Source of the DNA: PNKC01 sp039917655
GTDB taxonomy: Bacteria; Chloroflexota; Dehalococcoidia; Tepidiformales; Tepidiformaceae
Reading direction: 5' to 3'
Length of the DNA: 14,778 bases
Assembly: GCA_039917655.1 (NCBI GenBank)
Contig: JBDSJC010000268.1
Coordinates: 1-14,778, forward strand
Each line of letters opens with the position of its first letter. Position 1 is the stretch's first letter. The notes beneath the pieces were generated by a model. The model searched no databases. It saw only the letters and a list, made by a program, of their open reading frames with translations, and had not been told where the DNA came from. Positions 6,700-12,026 of the stretch are shown here, one piece after another. Both the position numbers and the translations under genes were made by a program.

Positions 6700-6738
6700 C
6701 CTCTGACCCACGATTGTGAATAAGAGATTTGTCAGAGG
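6700..6738 (+). promoter_or_regulatory. Inverted repeat covering the ribosome-binding site of the next gene
   Basis: CCTCTGAC (6700-6707) and GTCAGAGG (6731-6738) are perfect 8-bp inverted arms around a 23-nt loop. The right arm contains AGAGG, the ribosome-binding site for the ATG at 6747. Pairing in the mRNA would hide that site. The left part may instead serve as a terminator stem for the preceding gene, though there is no T run. Confidence 0.45.
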
Positions 6739-6746
6739 AACCCAGG

Positions 6747-7532
6747 ATGAACAAGCCGCCCGCTCTTAATGCACTCTTCGCGACCTCCAACGAGCAGCGA
6801 GAATTCGGCTCGGTGGAGACCTCGCCGATCCTGCGATTCATCCGCCCGACCGCGCTCGCTGTGTGGGTGCTGGTCTTTTGTGTGCAGGCCCAAACTTTGG
6901 TTTCACGGGGTGGCGGCGCAAACTGGACGGTCATCGCGCTCTCTACCGCACTGTTCGCCGGTGTACATCTCCAGTTCTGGTACGAAGAATCCGAGCAGGG
7001 CCGGCGGTTCCACCGGGCGATGGAGCGAATGCGCGGCCGCATCTACGAAGATGACGACACCGGGCTGCCCAACAGCCGCCACTTTGTCTTCGAACTGCGG
7101 CGTCAGATGATGCGCTCAGTGCGCAACGGGCGCGGATTCTCGCTGGTGTTGACAGACATCGGCGGGTTCGAAAAGGCGAAGGGCCATGAAGGCAAAATCA
7201 TCCCGGCCGTGACGCGCACGTTCCGCCACTCATTGACGGAGGGCGATTTCATCGCCCACCTGCAAGGGCCGATCTTCGCCGGCATCGTGCTAGACGACGG
7301 TGACCACTCGGCGGCCGAGAAGGCGGACAACCTGCTACAGGCGATCGGCTCGTGCATCCCGCTGGAACTTGCGGGAAACGTCTTCCCAGTGGTCTCGTTG
7401 AGCGGCTACGAGGGCGAGTTGGAAGTGCGGGACTTCCTTCGACGGGCACAGCGAGACTTGATGAGCTCCCGCTCGCAGGGAAGTGTGGCCCCGCAGCAGA
7501 TGAGACGCCGGCCCTCCGAGGCCGCGGCCTAG
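6747..7532 (+). CDS. Membrane protein with two TM helices and a degenerate GGDEF domain
   Basis: This 261-residue protein has two hydrophobic helices near the N-terminus (about 34-52, PTALAVWVLVFCVQAQTLV, and 60-78), then a linker and a cytoplasmic domain that follows the GGDEF fold. DDTGLPNSRHFVFELRRQ (103-120) equals the 'D.LTGLpNRr.f...L' start. FSLVLTDIGGFEKAKGHEGK (131-150) equals '...l..DiD.FK..Nd..GH'. GDFIAHLQGPIFAGIVL (166-182) equals 'D..aR.GGDEF..ll'. The signature GGDEF is QGPIF and the metal-binding DID is DIG, so diguanylate cyclase activity should be lost, leaving a sensor, scaffold or nucleotide-binding role. ATG 6747 is chosen because AGAGG (6735-6739) lies 7 nt before it. 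A TTG at 6729 in frame is less likely, since it lies upstream of that site. The ribosome-binding site is inside an inverted repeat. Confidence 0.72.
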   Translation: MNKPPALNALFATSNEQREFGSVETSPILRFIRPTALAVWVLVFCVQAQTLVSRGGGANWTVIALSTALFAGVHLQFWYEESEQGRRFHRAMERMRGRIYEDDDTGLPNSRHFVFELRRQMMRSVRNGRGFSLVLTDIGGFEKAKGHEGKIIPAVTRTFRHSLTEGDFIAHLQGPIFAGIVLDDGDHSAAEKADNLLQAIGSCIPLELAGNVFPVVSLSGYEGELEVRDFLRRAQRDLMSSRSQGSVAPQQMRRRPSEAAA

Positions 7533-7571
7533 AGATCGACCCTACCTCCCGCCACTCCGTGGATGGAGCAT

Positions 7572-7606
7572 ACGAAGCCCGTTGGTCTGGCCACCGCGGG
7601 CTTCGT
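7572..7606 (+). terminator. Strong hairpin after the GGDEF-like gene, probable terminator
   Basis: ACGAAGCCCG (7572-7581) and CGGGCTTCGT (7597-7606) form a perfect 10-bp GC-rich stem. The 15-nt loop can itself pair GGT with ACC. It lies 40 nt after the stop of the gene ending at 7532. No T tract follows, so termination efficiency is uncertain. Confidence 0.5.
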
Positions 7607-7621
7607 CGGCGTTCGGCGCGA

Positions 7622-7705
7622 GTGCTGCGTGCTGAGTGCTGAGTGCTGAGTGCTGAGTGCTGAGTGCTGAGTGCTGAGTGCTGAGTGCTGAGTGCTGAGT
7701 GCTGA
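7622..7705. repeat. Heptanucleotide tandem repeat, 12 units of GTGCTGA
   Basis: Eleven perfect copies of GTGCTGA (7629-7705) are preceded by one with a single change (GTGCTGC, 7622-7628). The unit is not a multiple of three and every plus-strand frame contains stops. On the minus strand all frames are open and read a seven-residue SALSTQH cycle, which is a by-product rather than a gene. It sits between the preceding gene's hairpin and the 3' side of a tRNA gene. Such arrays change copy number by slippage. Confidence 0.95.
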
Positions 7706-7742
7706 GAAGATTGTGAGAGGTTCGGCACCGCGCCGGGCAACA

Positions 7743-7757
7743 ATTGGCGGGGCCAAT
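7743..7757 (-). terminator. Possible tRNA terminator hairpin
   Basis: ATTGGC (7743-7748), loop GGG, GCCAAT (7752-7757) is a perfect 6-bp hairpin that lies 22 nt beyond the CCA end of the minus-strand tRNA. On that strand it is followed by TGTTG, a poor U tract. It may end the tRNA transcript. Confidence 0.3.
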
Positions 7758-7775
7758 GGCCGATGGCCGATGGCC
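7756..7775. repeat. Short second heptamer repeat, three units of ATGGCCG
   Basis: ATGGCCG at 7756-7762 and 7763-7769 is followed by ATGGCC (7770-7775). It has the same 7-nt period as the large array 50 bp away but an unrelated unit. It ends 3 nt before the tRNA CCA end. Confidence 0.8.
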
Positions 7776-7778
7776 AGA

Positions 7779-7852
7779 TGGAGCGGGCGAAGGGAATCGA
7801 ACCCTCGTCTCAACCTTGGGAAGGTCGCGTTCTGCCATTGAACCACGCCCGC
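7779..7852 (-). tRNA. tRNA-Gly, anticodon CCC, with encoded CCA
   Basis: Read on the minus strand from 7852, the cloverleaf is complete. The acceptor stem GCGGGCG pairs with CGCCCGC (7 bp). The D stem is GTTC/GAAC with loop AATGGCA. The anticodon stem is CGACC/GGTTG with loop TTCCCAA, giving anticodon CCC. The variable loop is AGAC, and the T stem GAGGG/CCCTT has loop TTCGATT. The discriminator base is T (7782), as usual for bacterial tRNA-Gly, and CCA is encoded at 7781-7779. The anticodon reads GGG glycine codons. Confidence 0.96.
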
Positions 7853-7866
7853 AATCCGCGCTGCGG

Positions 7867-7876
7867 ATCGTATCAT
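7867..7876. promoter_or_regulatory. Overlapping divergent -10 elements
   Basis: On the minus strand TACGAT (7867-7872) lies 14 nt before the tRNA 5' end. On the plus strand TATCAT (7871-7876; 5 of 6) lies 29 nt before the ATG at 7906. The two hexamers share two base pairs. The -35 boxes are weak on both sides (TCGAAC for the tRNA). Polymerase binding in one direction should exclude the other. Confidence 0.4.
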
Positions 7877-7905
7877 CTGGCCACGCTTGGTTCGAGGATG
7901 TTTGT

Positions 7906-8388
7906 ATGCCGATCCCCAAAGAACTCTCCCTGTCCGCCGAACAACTGGATGAACTGATGCTCAGCAGTTGGAACATGCGCATCGCCACGGTTGGCCCGGG
8001 CACGAGGATCAACCTCACGCCGCTCTGGTTTGGCTGGGCGGGCGGGAACATTTACAGCTACTGCCGCGGTCAGAAGGTGACCAACCTGCGCCGCGACCCG
8101 GTGGCGACGATCCTGGTGGACCGCAACGAACGCTTTCCCGAACTGCAAGGCGCGATGTTCCAGGGGCGAGCAACGGTGCTTGAGGATACGGACGCCGAGG
8201 CTGCGGATCCCCAGCTCGAAGAGATTCGTGTGCAAATGGCCGCGAAGTACGCCGGCGGCCACGGCGAAGCGGATGCTGCGCCTCGCCGCAACGAAGCTAC
8301 TGCCCGAGGCCGCAACTGGCGCTGGGTGCGCTTCGAGCCCACAAAGGTGGTCACCTGGGATAACCACAAGATCAAGCCTCGCGGGTGA
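7906..8388 (+). CDS. Pyridoxamine 5'-phosphate oxidase-like split-barrel protein (second copy of the fold)
   Basis: This 160-residue protein has the PNPOx-like pattern: LDELMLSSWNMRIATVGPGTRINLTPLWFGWAGG (16-49), then YSYCRGQKVTNLRRDPVATILVD (51-73), in which 'R.qK..NLrrdP.a.l.vd' forms the phosphate-binding side of the FMN or F420 site. FQGRATVLED and the C-terminal RWVRFEPTKVVTWDNHKI are also typical, the last with the 'v.f.p.kv.sWDn.k' ending of FDOR-type members. Substrate and cofactor cannot be decided. ATG 7906 follows GAGGA (7894-7898) by 7 nt. The frame is open further upstream to 7744, but that would run across the tRNA and is rejected. The gene is divergent from the tRNA-Gly. Confidence 0.87.
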   Translation: MPIPKELSLSAEQLDELMLSSWNMRIATVGPGTRINLTPLWFGWAGGNIYSYCRGQKVTNLRRDPVATILVDRNERFPELQGAMFQGRATVLEDTDAEAADPQLEEIRVQMAAKYAGGHGEADAAPRRNEATARGRNWRWVRFEPTKVVTWDNHKIKPRG

Positions 8389-8429
8389 CGCGCGCCTGCG
8401 TATAACAATTTGTGCCATTGACAGCCCCT

Positions 8430-8452
8430 TATACTGAAAGGACGTTTGGAGG
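8430..8452 (+). promoter_or_regulatory. -10 box TATACT and strong ribosome-binding site of the CBS gene
   Basis: TATACT (8430-8435; 5 of 6) would start transcription near 8442. The Shine-Dalgarno GGAGG (8448-8452) is 6 nt before the GTG at 8459 and decides that start. A TTGACA at 8418-8423 is only 6 nt from TATACT and cannot be its -35. TATAAC at 8401 is another possible -10. Confidence 0.4.
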
Positions 8453-8458
8453 TGTCAG

Positions 8459-8902
8459 GTGTACGGATATGTGAGCAGCCTGGTAGGTGAGAAAGGTCGG
8501 CAGGTCTACACGGTGAGCCGGACGGCAACGGTCTCCCAGGCGGTGCGCGAAATGAACGACAAAGGGGTCGGCGCGCTGCTGGTGATGGACGGCAACCGGA
8601 TCGCGGGGATCTTCACCGAGCGCGACGTGCTGCGGCGCGTTGTTGATGCCGATCGCGACCCCGCCCTGACGAAAGTCGCCGCGGTGATGACGCGCAATCC
8701 CGCCACCATCGAGATCTCGGCGCACGTGGGCGAAGCGATGAACCTGATGACCGACGGCCGCTTCCGTCACCTGCCCGTGATGGAAGCCGGAGCCGTTGTG
8801 GGGATGCTTTCGATCGGCGACATCCTGCGCTGGCTGACGTTGCAGCAGGAAGACGAGATTCGCCAGATGAGCGCCTACATTACCGGCCAGCCCCCAGCCT
8901 GA
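8459..8902 (+). CDS. Tandem CBS-domain protein
   Basis: This 147-residue soluble protein consists almost entirely of two CBS motifs (a Bateman module). CBS1 is about 16-66 (VYTVSRTATVSQAVREMNDK ... GIFTERDVLRR) and CBS2 about 77-127 (MTRNPATIEISAHVGEAMNLM ... GMLSIGDILRW). The FTERD and SIGD positions are the usual Thr/Ser and Asp contacts to the ribose of AMP, ATP or related nucleotides. Stand-alone proteins of this kind are thought to sense adenylate levels and act on partner proteins, but no partner is evident. The GTG start is supported by GGAGG. The stop codon is only 6 bp from the stop of the convergent crotonase gene, so there is no room for a separate terminator. Confidence 0.92.
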   Translation: MYGYVSSLVGEKGRQVYTVSRTATVSQAVREMNDKGVGALLVMDGNRIAGIFTERDVLRRVVDADRDPALTKVAAVMTRNPATIEISAHVGEAMNLMTDGRFRHLPVMEAGAVVGMLSIGDILRWLTLQQEDEIRQMSAYITGQPPA

Positions 8903-8908
8903 TCTTCG

Positions 8909-9697
8909 TCAGCGCCCCTGGAACTGCGGCTCCCTGCGCTCCACGAAGCTGAGCGCGCCTTCGCGGTGGTCCTCGGTGGTAAAGAGGTAGGCGAGCGAAC
9001 TGCCGACGAAGGCGCCCATCTGCTCCATGTCCGAATGCACGCTCTTGCGCAGCCCCTCTTTCATGTAGCGCATGGCGATCGGCGGGTTGGCAGCGATTTT
9101 CCGCGCCATTTCGAGCGCTGCCGACATGAGTTCGTCGTGCGGCACCACCTTCGAGACGAGGCCGATTCGCTCCGCCTCCTGCGCGTCGATGACGTCTCCG
9201 GTGAAAAGCAGTTCGGCGGCTTTCGAAGGCCCCACCAGTCTCGGTAGCCGCCACAAGCCTCCGATATCCGACACCAGTCCGCGCTTGATGAACAGTTCGC
9301 CGAACTTCGCGCGGTCCGAAGCGATGCGGATGTCGCAAAAGAGCGTGAGGTCCATCCCCCAGCCCACGGCCGGGCCGTTCACAGCGGCGATCACCGGTTT
9401 ATCGCATTCGAGCACCGCCACCGCCGCAGGCGTGGGCCGCGGGCGGACGTCCCGCAAGCGCGTCATGGTCGCATCGCGTTGCTCGCCGAGCATGATCTGC
9501 TTCACGTCGTCTCCGGAGCAGAAGGCGCGGCCAGCGCCCGTGACGATGACGCAGCGCACCTCCGGGTCACGATGAGCCTGGCGGAACGCTTCCTCCAGCT
9601 CGGCGTAGAGGCTGCGCGTCAGGGCGTTCATCGCCTCCGGGCGGTTCAAGGTGACGGTGGCGATGTGGTCGGCGACGACATACTGAAGTTCGGACAC
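8909..9697 (-). CDS. Enoyl-CoA hydratase/isomerase (crotonase) family protein
   Basis: This 262-residue crotonase has the normal length. The oxyanion-hole segments are clear: AFCSGDDVKQI (58-68) and NGPAVGWGMDLTLFCDIRIA (107-126). The C-terminal 'FTGDVIDAQEAERIGLVSKVVP' is typical. The two catalytic Glu of enoyl-CoA hydratase are not conserved: the first aligns with Asp116 (GWGMDL) and the second with Phe136 (KFGELF). Asp144, in GLVSDIGGLWRLPRLVG, occupies the place of the catalytic Asp seen in PaaG-type isomerases and 4-chlorobenzoyl-CoA dehalogenase. An acyl-CoA isomerase or another crotonase reaction is therefore more likely than plain hydration. The start is GTG 9697 with GGAG 8 nt before it on this strand. 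It is convergent with the CBS gene and divergent from the hydrolase gene at 9820. Confidence 0.9.
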   Translation of the reverse strand: MSELQYVVADHIATVTLNRPEAMNALTRSLYAELEEAFRQAHRDPEVRCVIVTGAGRAFCSGDDVKQIMLGEQRDATMTRLRDVRPRPTPAAVAVLECDKPVIAAVNGPAVGWGMDLTLFCDIRIASDRAKFGELFIKRGLVSDIGGLWRLPRLVGPSKAAELLFTGDVIDAQEAERIGLVSKVVPHDELMSAALEMARKIAANPPIAMRYMKEGLRKSVHSDMEQMGAFVGSSLAYLFTTEDHREGALSFVERREPQFQGR

Positions 9698-9744
9698 TGC
9701 ATGTTCTCCGGCGGCGGGAAGTGGCCATAGTGGTGCGCTTTCGC

Positions 9745-9774
9745 GGAGGGGCTGTCAAGCGCGACAGCCCCTTC
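9745..9774. promoter_or_regulatory. Long inverted repeat between divergent genes, candidate operator
   Basis: GGAGGGGCTGTC (9745-9756) is complementary to GACAGCCCCTTC (9763-9774) with one G-T pair and a 6-nt centre, AAGCGC. It lies midway between the crotonase start (9697, -) and the hydrolase start (9820, +). It contains a TTGACA on the minus strand (9753-9758), and its right arm begins within a possible plus-strand promoter (GCGACA 9761-9766, N17, TATGGT 9784-9789). A repressor binding here could control both genes; alternatively it is an RNA hairpin. Confidence 0.45.
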
Positions 9775-9819
9775 CCAACTCGTTATGGTTTTGGACACCG
9801 CAGGATGAAGGAGTCCACC

Positions 9820-10986
9820 ATGACATCACCCGAAGCCGTGTCCGCCCGGCCCGAAGACCTTGGAATCGATAGCGAGAAGCTCGAAGCCGTGTTCGCGAGG
9901 GCGAAGCGAGACGTTGACGATGGCGTCCTCCCGAGCGCGCAGGTCGCTATCGCTCGTCATGGCAAGCTCGCGGGCTTGAGGACTTACGGGACCGTAAGCA
10001 TCGGAGGGAACGAAGTCCCCGCCACAGACGACACGCTCTACACGATCTTTTCGTGCACGAAGGCGATCGTCGGCGCGGCGGTCTGGACGCTATTCGAAGA
10101 CGGGCTGCTGAAGCTCGACGAAAAGGTGATCGAGATCATTCCCGAGTTCAACACGAACGGGAAAGACGTGATCACGGTTGAGCAGGTGCTGACGCACACC
10201 TCCGGGTTCCCGCTGGCGCCGTTCCGCGCGACGGACTGGGACGACCGGGAGCGACGGCTCCAACGCTTCGCTCAATGGCGCTTGAATTGGGAGCCAGGAT
10301 CGCAGTTCCAGTATCACGCCAGTTCCGCCCATTGGGTGCTCGCCGAGATCATCGAGCGGCGCACTGGAACGGACTTTCGGGCCTACGTGAGGCAGCGGAT
10401 CCTCGACCCGATGCGTCTTGACGACCTCTACGTGGGCATGCCCGAAGCGGTGAATCGCCGCGTGGCGGACGTGCGGTACATGGGCCCTCCCGTGCCGCCC
10501 GAAGGTGGTTGGGGCGAAGTGACGCCGGAGGCGATCGCCGGGATGAACGCGCTTCAGCAGCGACTGGTGGGTGTCCCCGGCGGCGGCGGAATCGCGGGCG
10601 CGGCGCAACTCGCGCTCTTCTATCAGCCGCTGATCAACGGCGGCGTGACGGCCGACGGCACGCGCGTGATGAAGGCTGAGACGATCGAATTCGCCACAAA
10701 GGTGCGGACGAAGGACCACCACCGCGACCCGATCCTCGGCCATCCGATCAACCGCGGGCTCTCGGTGATGATCGCCGGGGACGACGGCAATGCGGCAATC
10801 CGCGGATTCGGCCACTCGAGTTCGCCGCGCGCGTTCGGGCACGCTGGCGCCGGAGGACAGATTGCCTTCGGCGACCCGGAATCGGGCATCTCCATCGGCT
10901 ACTGCACGGATGGCTTCGTTGACCCGCTGGTCCAGGGGCGGCGCACGGTGGCGATCGCCAGCCTCGCGGGTCAGTGCCTGGCTTAG
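9820..10986 (+). CDS. Beta-lactamase-fold serine hydrolase (class C/family VIII esterase-like)
   Basis: This 388-residue protein belongs to the beta-lactamase/transpeptidase-like family (COG1680 type). The catalytic SxxK is SCTK at 78-81 in TLYTIFSCTKAIVGAAVWTL. The second-motif Tyr is probably Tyr165 in FQYHASSAHWVLAEIIERRTG. The C-terminal GHAGAGG (340-346), with His341, takes the place of the KTG box. LTHTSGFP (124-131) is another family hallmark. No signal peptide is present, so it is probably a cytoplasmic esterase or amidase rather than a secreted beta-lactamase. ATG 9820 is preceded by AAGGAG at a 6-nt gap. The frame is open upstream to 9721, but the extension crosses the inverted repeat and is rejected. 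Confidence 0.9.
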   Translation: MTSPEAVSARPEDLGIDSEKLEAVFARAKRDVDDGVLPSAQVAIARHGKLAGLRTYGTVSIGGNEVPATDDTLYTIFSCTKAIVGAAVWTLFEDGLLKLDEKVIEIIPEFNTNGKDVITVEQVLTHTSGFPLAPFRATDWDDRERRLQRFAQWRLNWEPGSQFQYHASSAHWVLAEIIERRTGTDFRAYVRQRILDPMRLDDLYVGMPEAVNRRVADVRYMGPPVPPEGGWGEVTPEAIAGMNALQQRLVGVPGGGGIAGAAQLALFYQPLINGGVTADGTRVMKAETIEFATKVRTKDHHRDPILGHPINRGLSVMIAGDDGNAAIRGFGHSSSPRAFGHAGAGGQIAFGDPESGISIGYCTDGFVDPLVQGRRTVAIASLAGQCLA

Positions 10987-10993
10987 GCAGGCG

Positions 10994-11035
10994 CCGCTTG
11001 AGCGGTCATCGGCACGTTCGTTAGCAGCGCGAACG
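10994..11035. other. Two small hairpins between the hydrolase gene and the glycolipid operon
   Basis: CCGC (10994-10997), loop TTGA, GCGG (11002-11005), and CGTTCG (11015-11020) with CGAACG (11030-11035) around 9 nt, lie in the 62-bp gap. Neither has a T tract. They could end the hydrolase transcript or flank the promoter of the next gene. Confidence 0.25.
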
Positions 11036-11036
11036 C

Positions 11037-11042
11037 TAGCAT
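11037..11042 (+). promoter_or_regulatory. -10-like TAGCAT before the operon's GTG start
   Basis: TAGCAT (4 of 6 to TATAAT) ends 6 nt before the GTG at 11049, so a transcript could begin on the start codon. No ribosome-binding site or clear -35 box is present. The same arrangement is seen at 283 and 3329. Confidence 0.35.
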
Positions 11043-11048
11043 GGGCGC

Positions 11049-12026
11049 GTGTCAGCAAAGCGAAGCCCGACGCTTGAACGCAAGCACGCGCGCCAGCGGA
11101 CGGCGCCTTCAGGGCGCTCGGCGTTGGGAGCGCGCTTCCAATTCCGGGTGTGGCAGCTGGCCACAGCGGTCCTCAAACGGATGTCAGCGCGGGGTGGGTA
11201 TACGGCGGCGAAGGTCGCCGGGACCGTGGGCTACTACACGTGGCCGCGCGGTCGGAAGGCGATGCACCGCAACTACCGGCGTGTGCTCCCAGCCGCGAGC
11301 CGGGACGAGATCCGTGGGACTGCGAGGCGGTCGCTGGTCAACTACTGCTGCTACCTCGTGGACTTTGTACGCTTTCCCGCATTGACGCCAGAACAGATCA
11401 CATCAGCCGTGGGGACGCCGGGACGATTCCAAGACCTAGACCGAGCGCTCGAAGGCGGCAAAGGGGCGGTAGTGATCGGCCTGCATTTCGGCAATTGGGA
11501 CTTGGGCGCTGGCGCCACAGCGGCTCGCGGCTACCCTGTCACGGTCGTTGCTGAAACGTTCGGCGACCCGAGACTGGACGCCATGGTGGTGGGCGCCCGC
11601 ACGCGGCTGGGGATGACCGTGCTGAAAATGGAGCGCGCCGGGCCCTCGTTGATCCGCACCCTCCAGCGCAACGGTCTGCTCGCGTTGCTCATCGACAGAC
11701 CGGTGGGCGGCGATGGCGTGAAGGTCAGCTTCTTTGGCGCCCCGGTGGAGGTACCCGCCGGGCCTGCGCGGCTCGCCCTGCGGACCGGCGCGGCAATCGT
11801 GGTGGTTGGGTTCCCGCGGGTGGCCCCGAACGCGCTTGCCGTCGAGACGTTGACGGACTTCGACTTCACGATACCCACCGGCCGCACTGAAGCCGACGTT
11901 GTACGGCTGACGCAGCAGATCATGGATGCCGCCGAGCGTTTCATCCGCCGGTACCCGGACCAGTGGTACATGTTCCGCGAAATGTGGCCACGTAATCCGG
12001 CCGCTCCTGGCGGGCTTGCCTCATGA
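11049..12026 (+). CDS. LpxL/PatA-like lipid acyltransferase (first of a pair)
   Basis: This 325-residue protein has the lysophospholipid-acyltransferase fold of LpxL/HtrB and of the mycobacterial phosphatidylinositol mannoside acyltransferase PatA. The catalytic HX4D/E motif is HFGNWD (146-151). 'LLIDRPVGGDGVKVSFFGAPVEVPAGPARLALRTGA' (214-249) is the conserved acceptor/acyl-donor region. The C-terminal YPDQWYMFREMWPRN is also typical. The enzyme would move a fatty acyl chain to a glycolipid hydroxyl at the inner face of the membrane. The first 30 residues are Arg/Lys-rich. The GTG start has no ribosome-binding site. It opens a four-gene operon, its stop overlapping the next start as ATGA. The pairing with a second acyltransferase and a PimA-like enzyme points to a PIM-like glycolipid. 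Confidence 0.88.
   Translation: MSAKRSPTLERKHARQRTAPSGRSALGARFQFRVWQLATAVLKRMSARGGYTAAKVAGTVGYYTWPRGRKAMHRNYRRVLPAASRDEIRGTARRSLVNYCCYLVDFVRFPALTPEQITSAVGTPGRFQDLDRALEGGKGAVVIGLHFGNWDLGAGATAARGYPVTVVAETFGDPRLDAMVVGARTRLGMTVLKMERAGPSLIRTLQRNGLLALLIDRPVGGDGVKVSFFGAPVEVPAGPARLALRTGAAIVVVGFPRVAPNALAVETLTDFDFTIPTGRTEADVVRLTQQIMDAAERFIRRYPDQWYMFREMWPRNPAAPGGLAS

Noticed and set aside
7622..7705. Possible CRISPR array
   Set aside because: The units are contiguous 7-mers with no spacers, and there are no cas genes.
7529..7876. Minus-strand frame encoding a repeated SALSTQH peptide
   Set aside because: It is a by-product of the heptamer array, which has no stop in any minus-strand frame, and it crosses the tRNA gene.
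7744..7905. Upstream extension of the second split-barrel protein
   Set aside because: It would read through the tRNA-Gly gene antisense, and ATG 7906 has GAGGA at 7 nt.
8418..8435. TTGACA and TATACT as a promoter pair
   Set aside because: The spacing is only 6 nt, far below the 16-18 nt needed.
9721..9819. Upstream extension of the serine hydrolase by 33 residues
   Set aside because: It runs across the inverted repeat, has no ribosome-binding site, and ATG 9820 has AAGGAG at ideal spacing.
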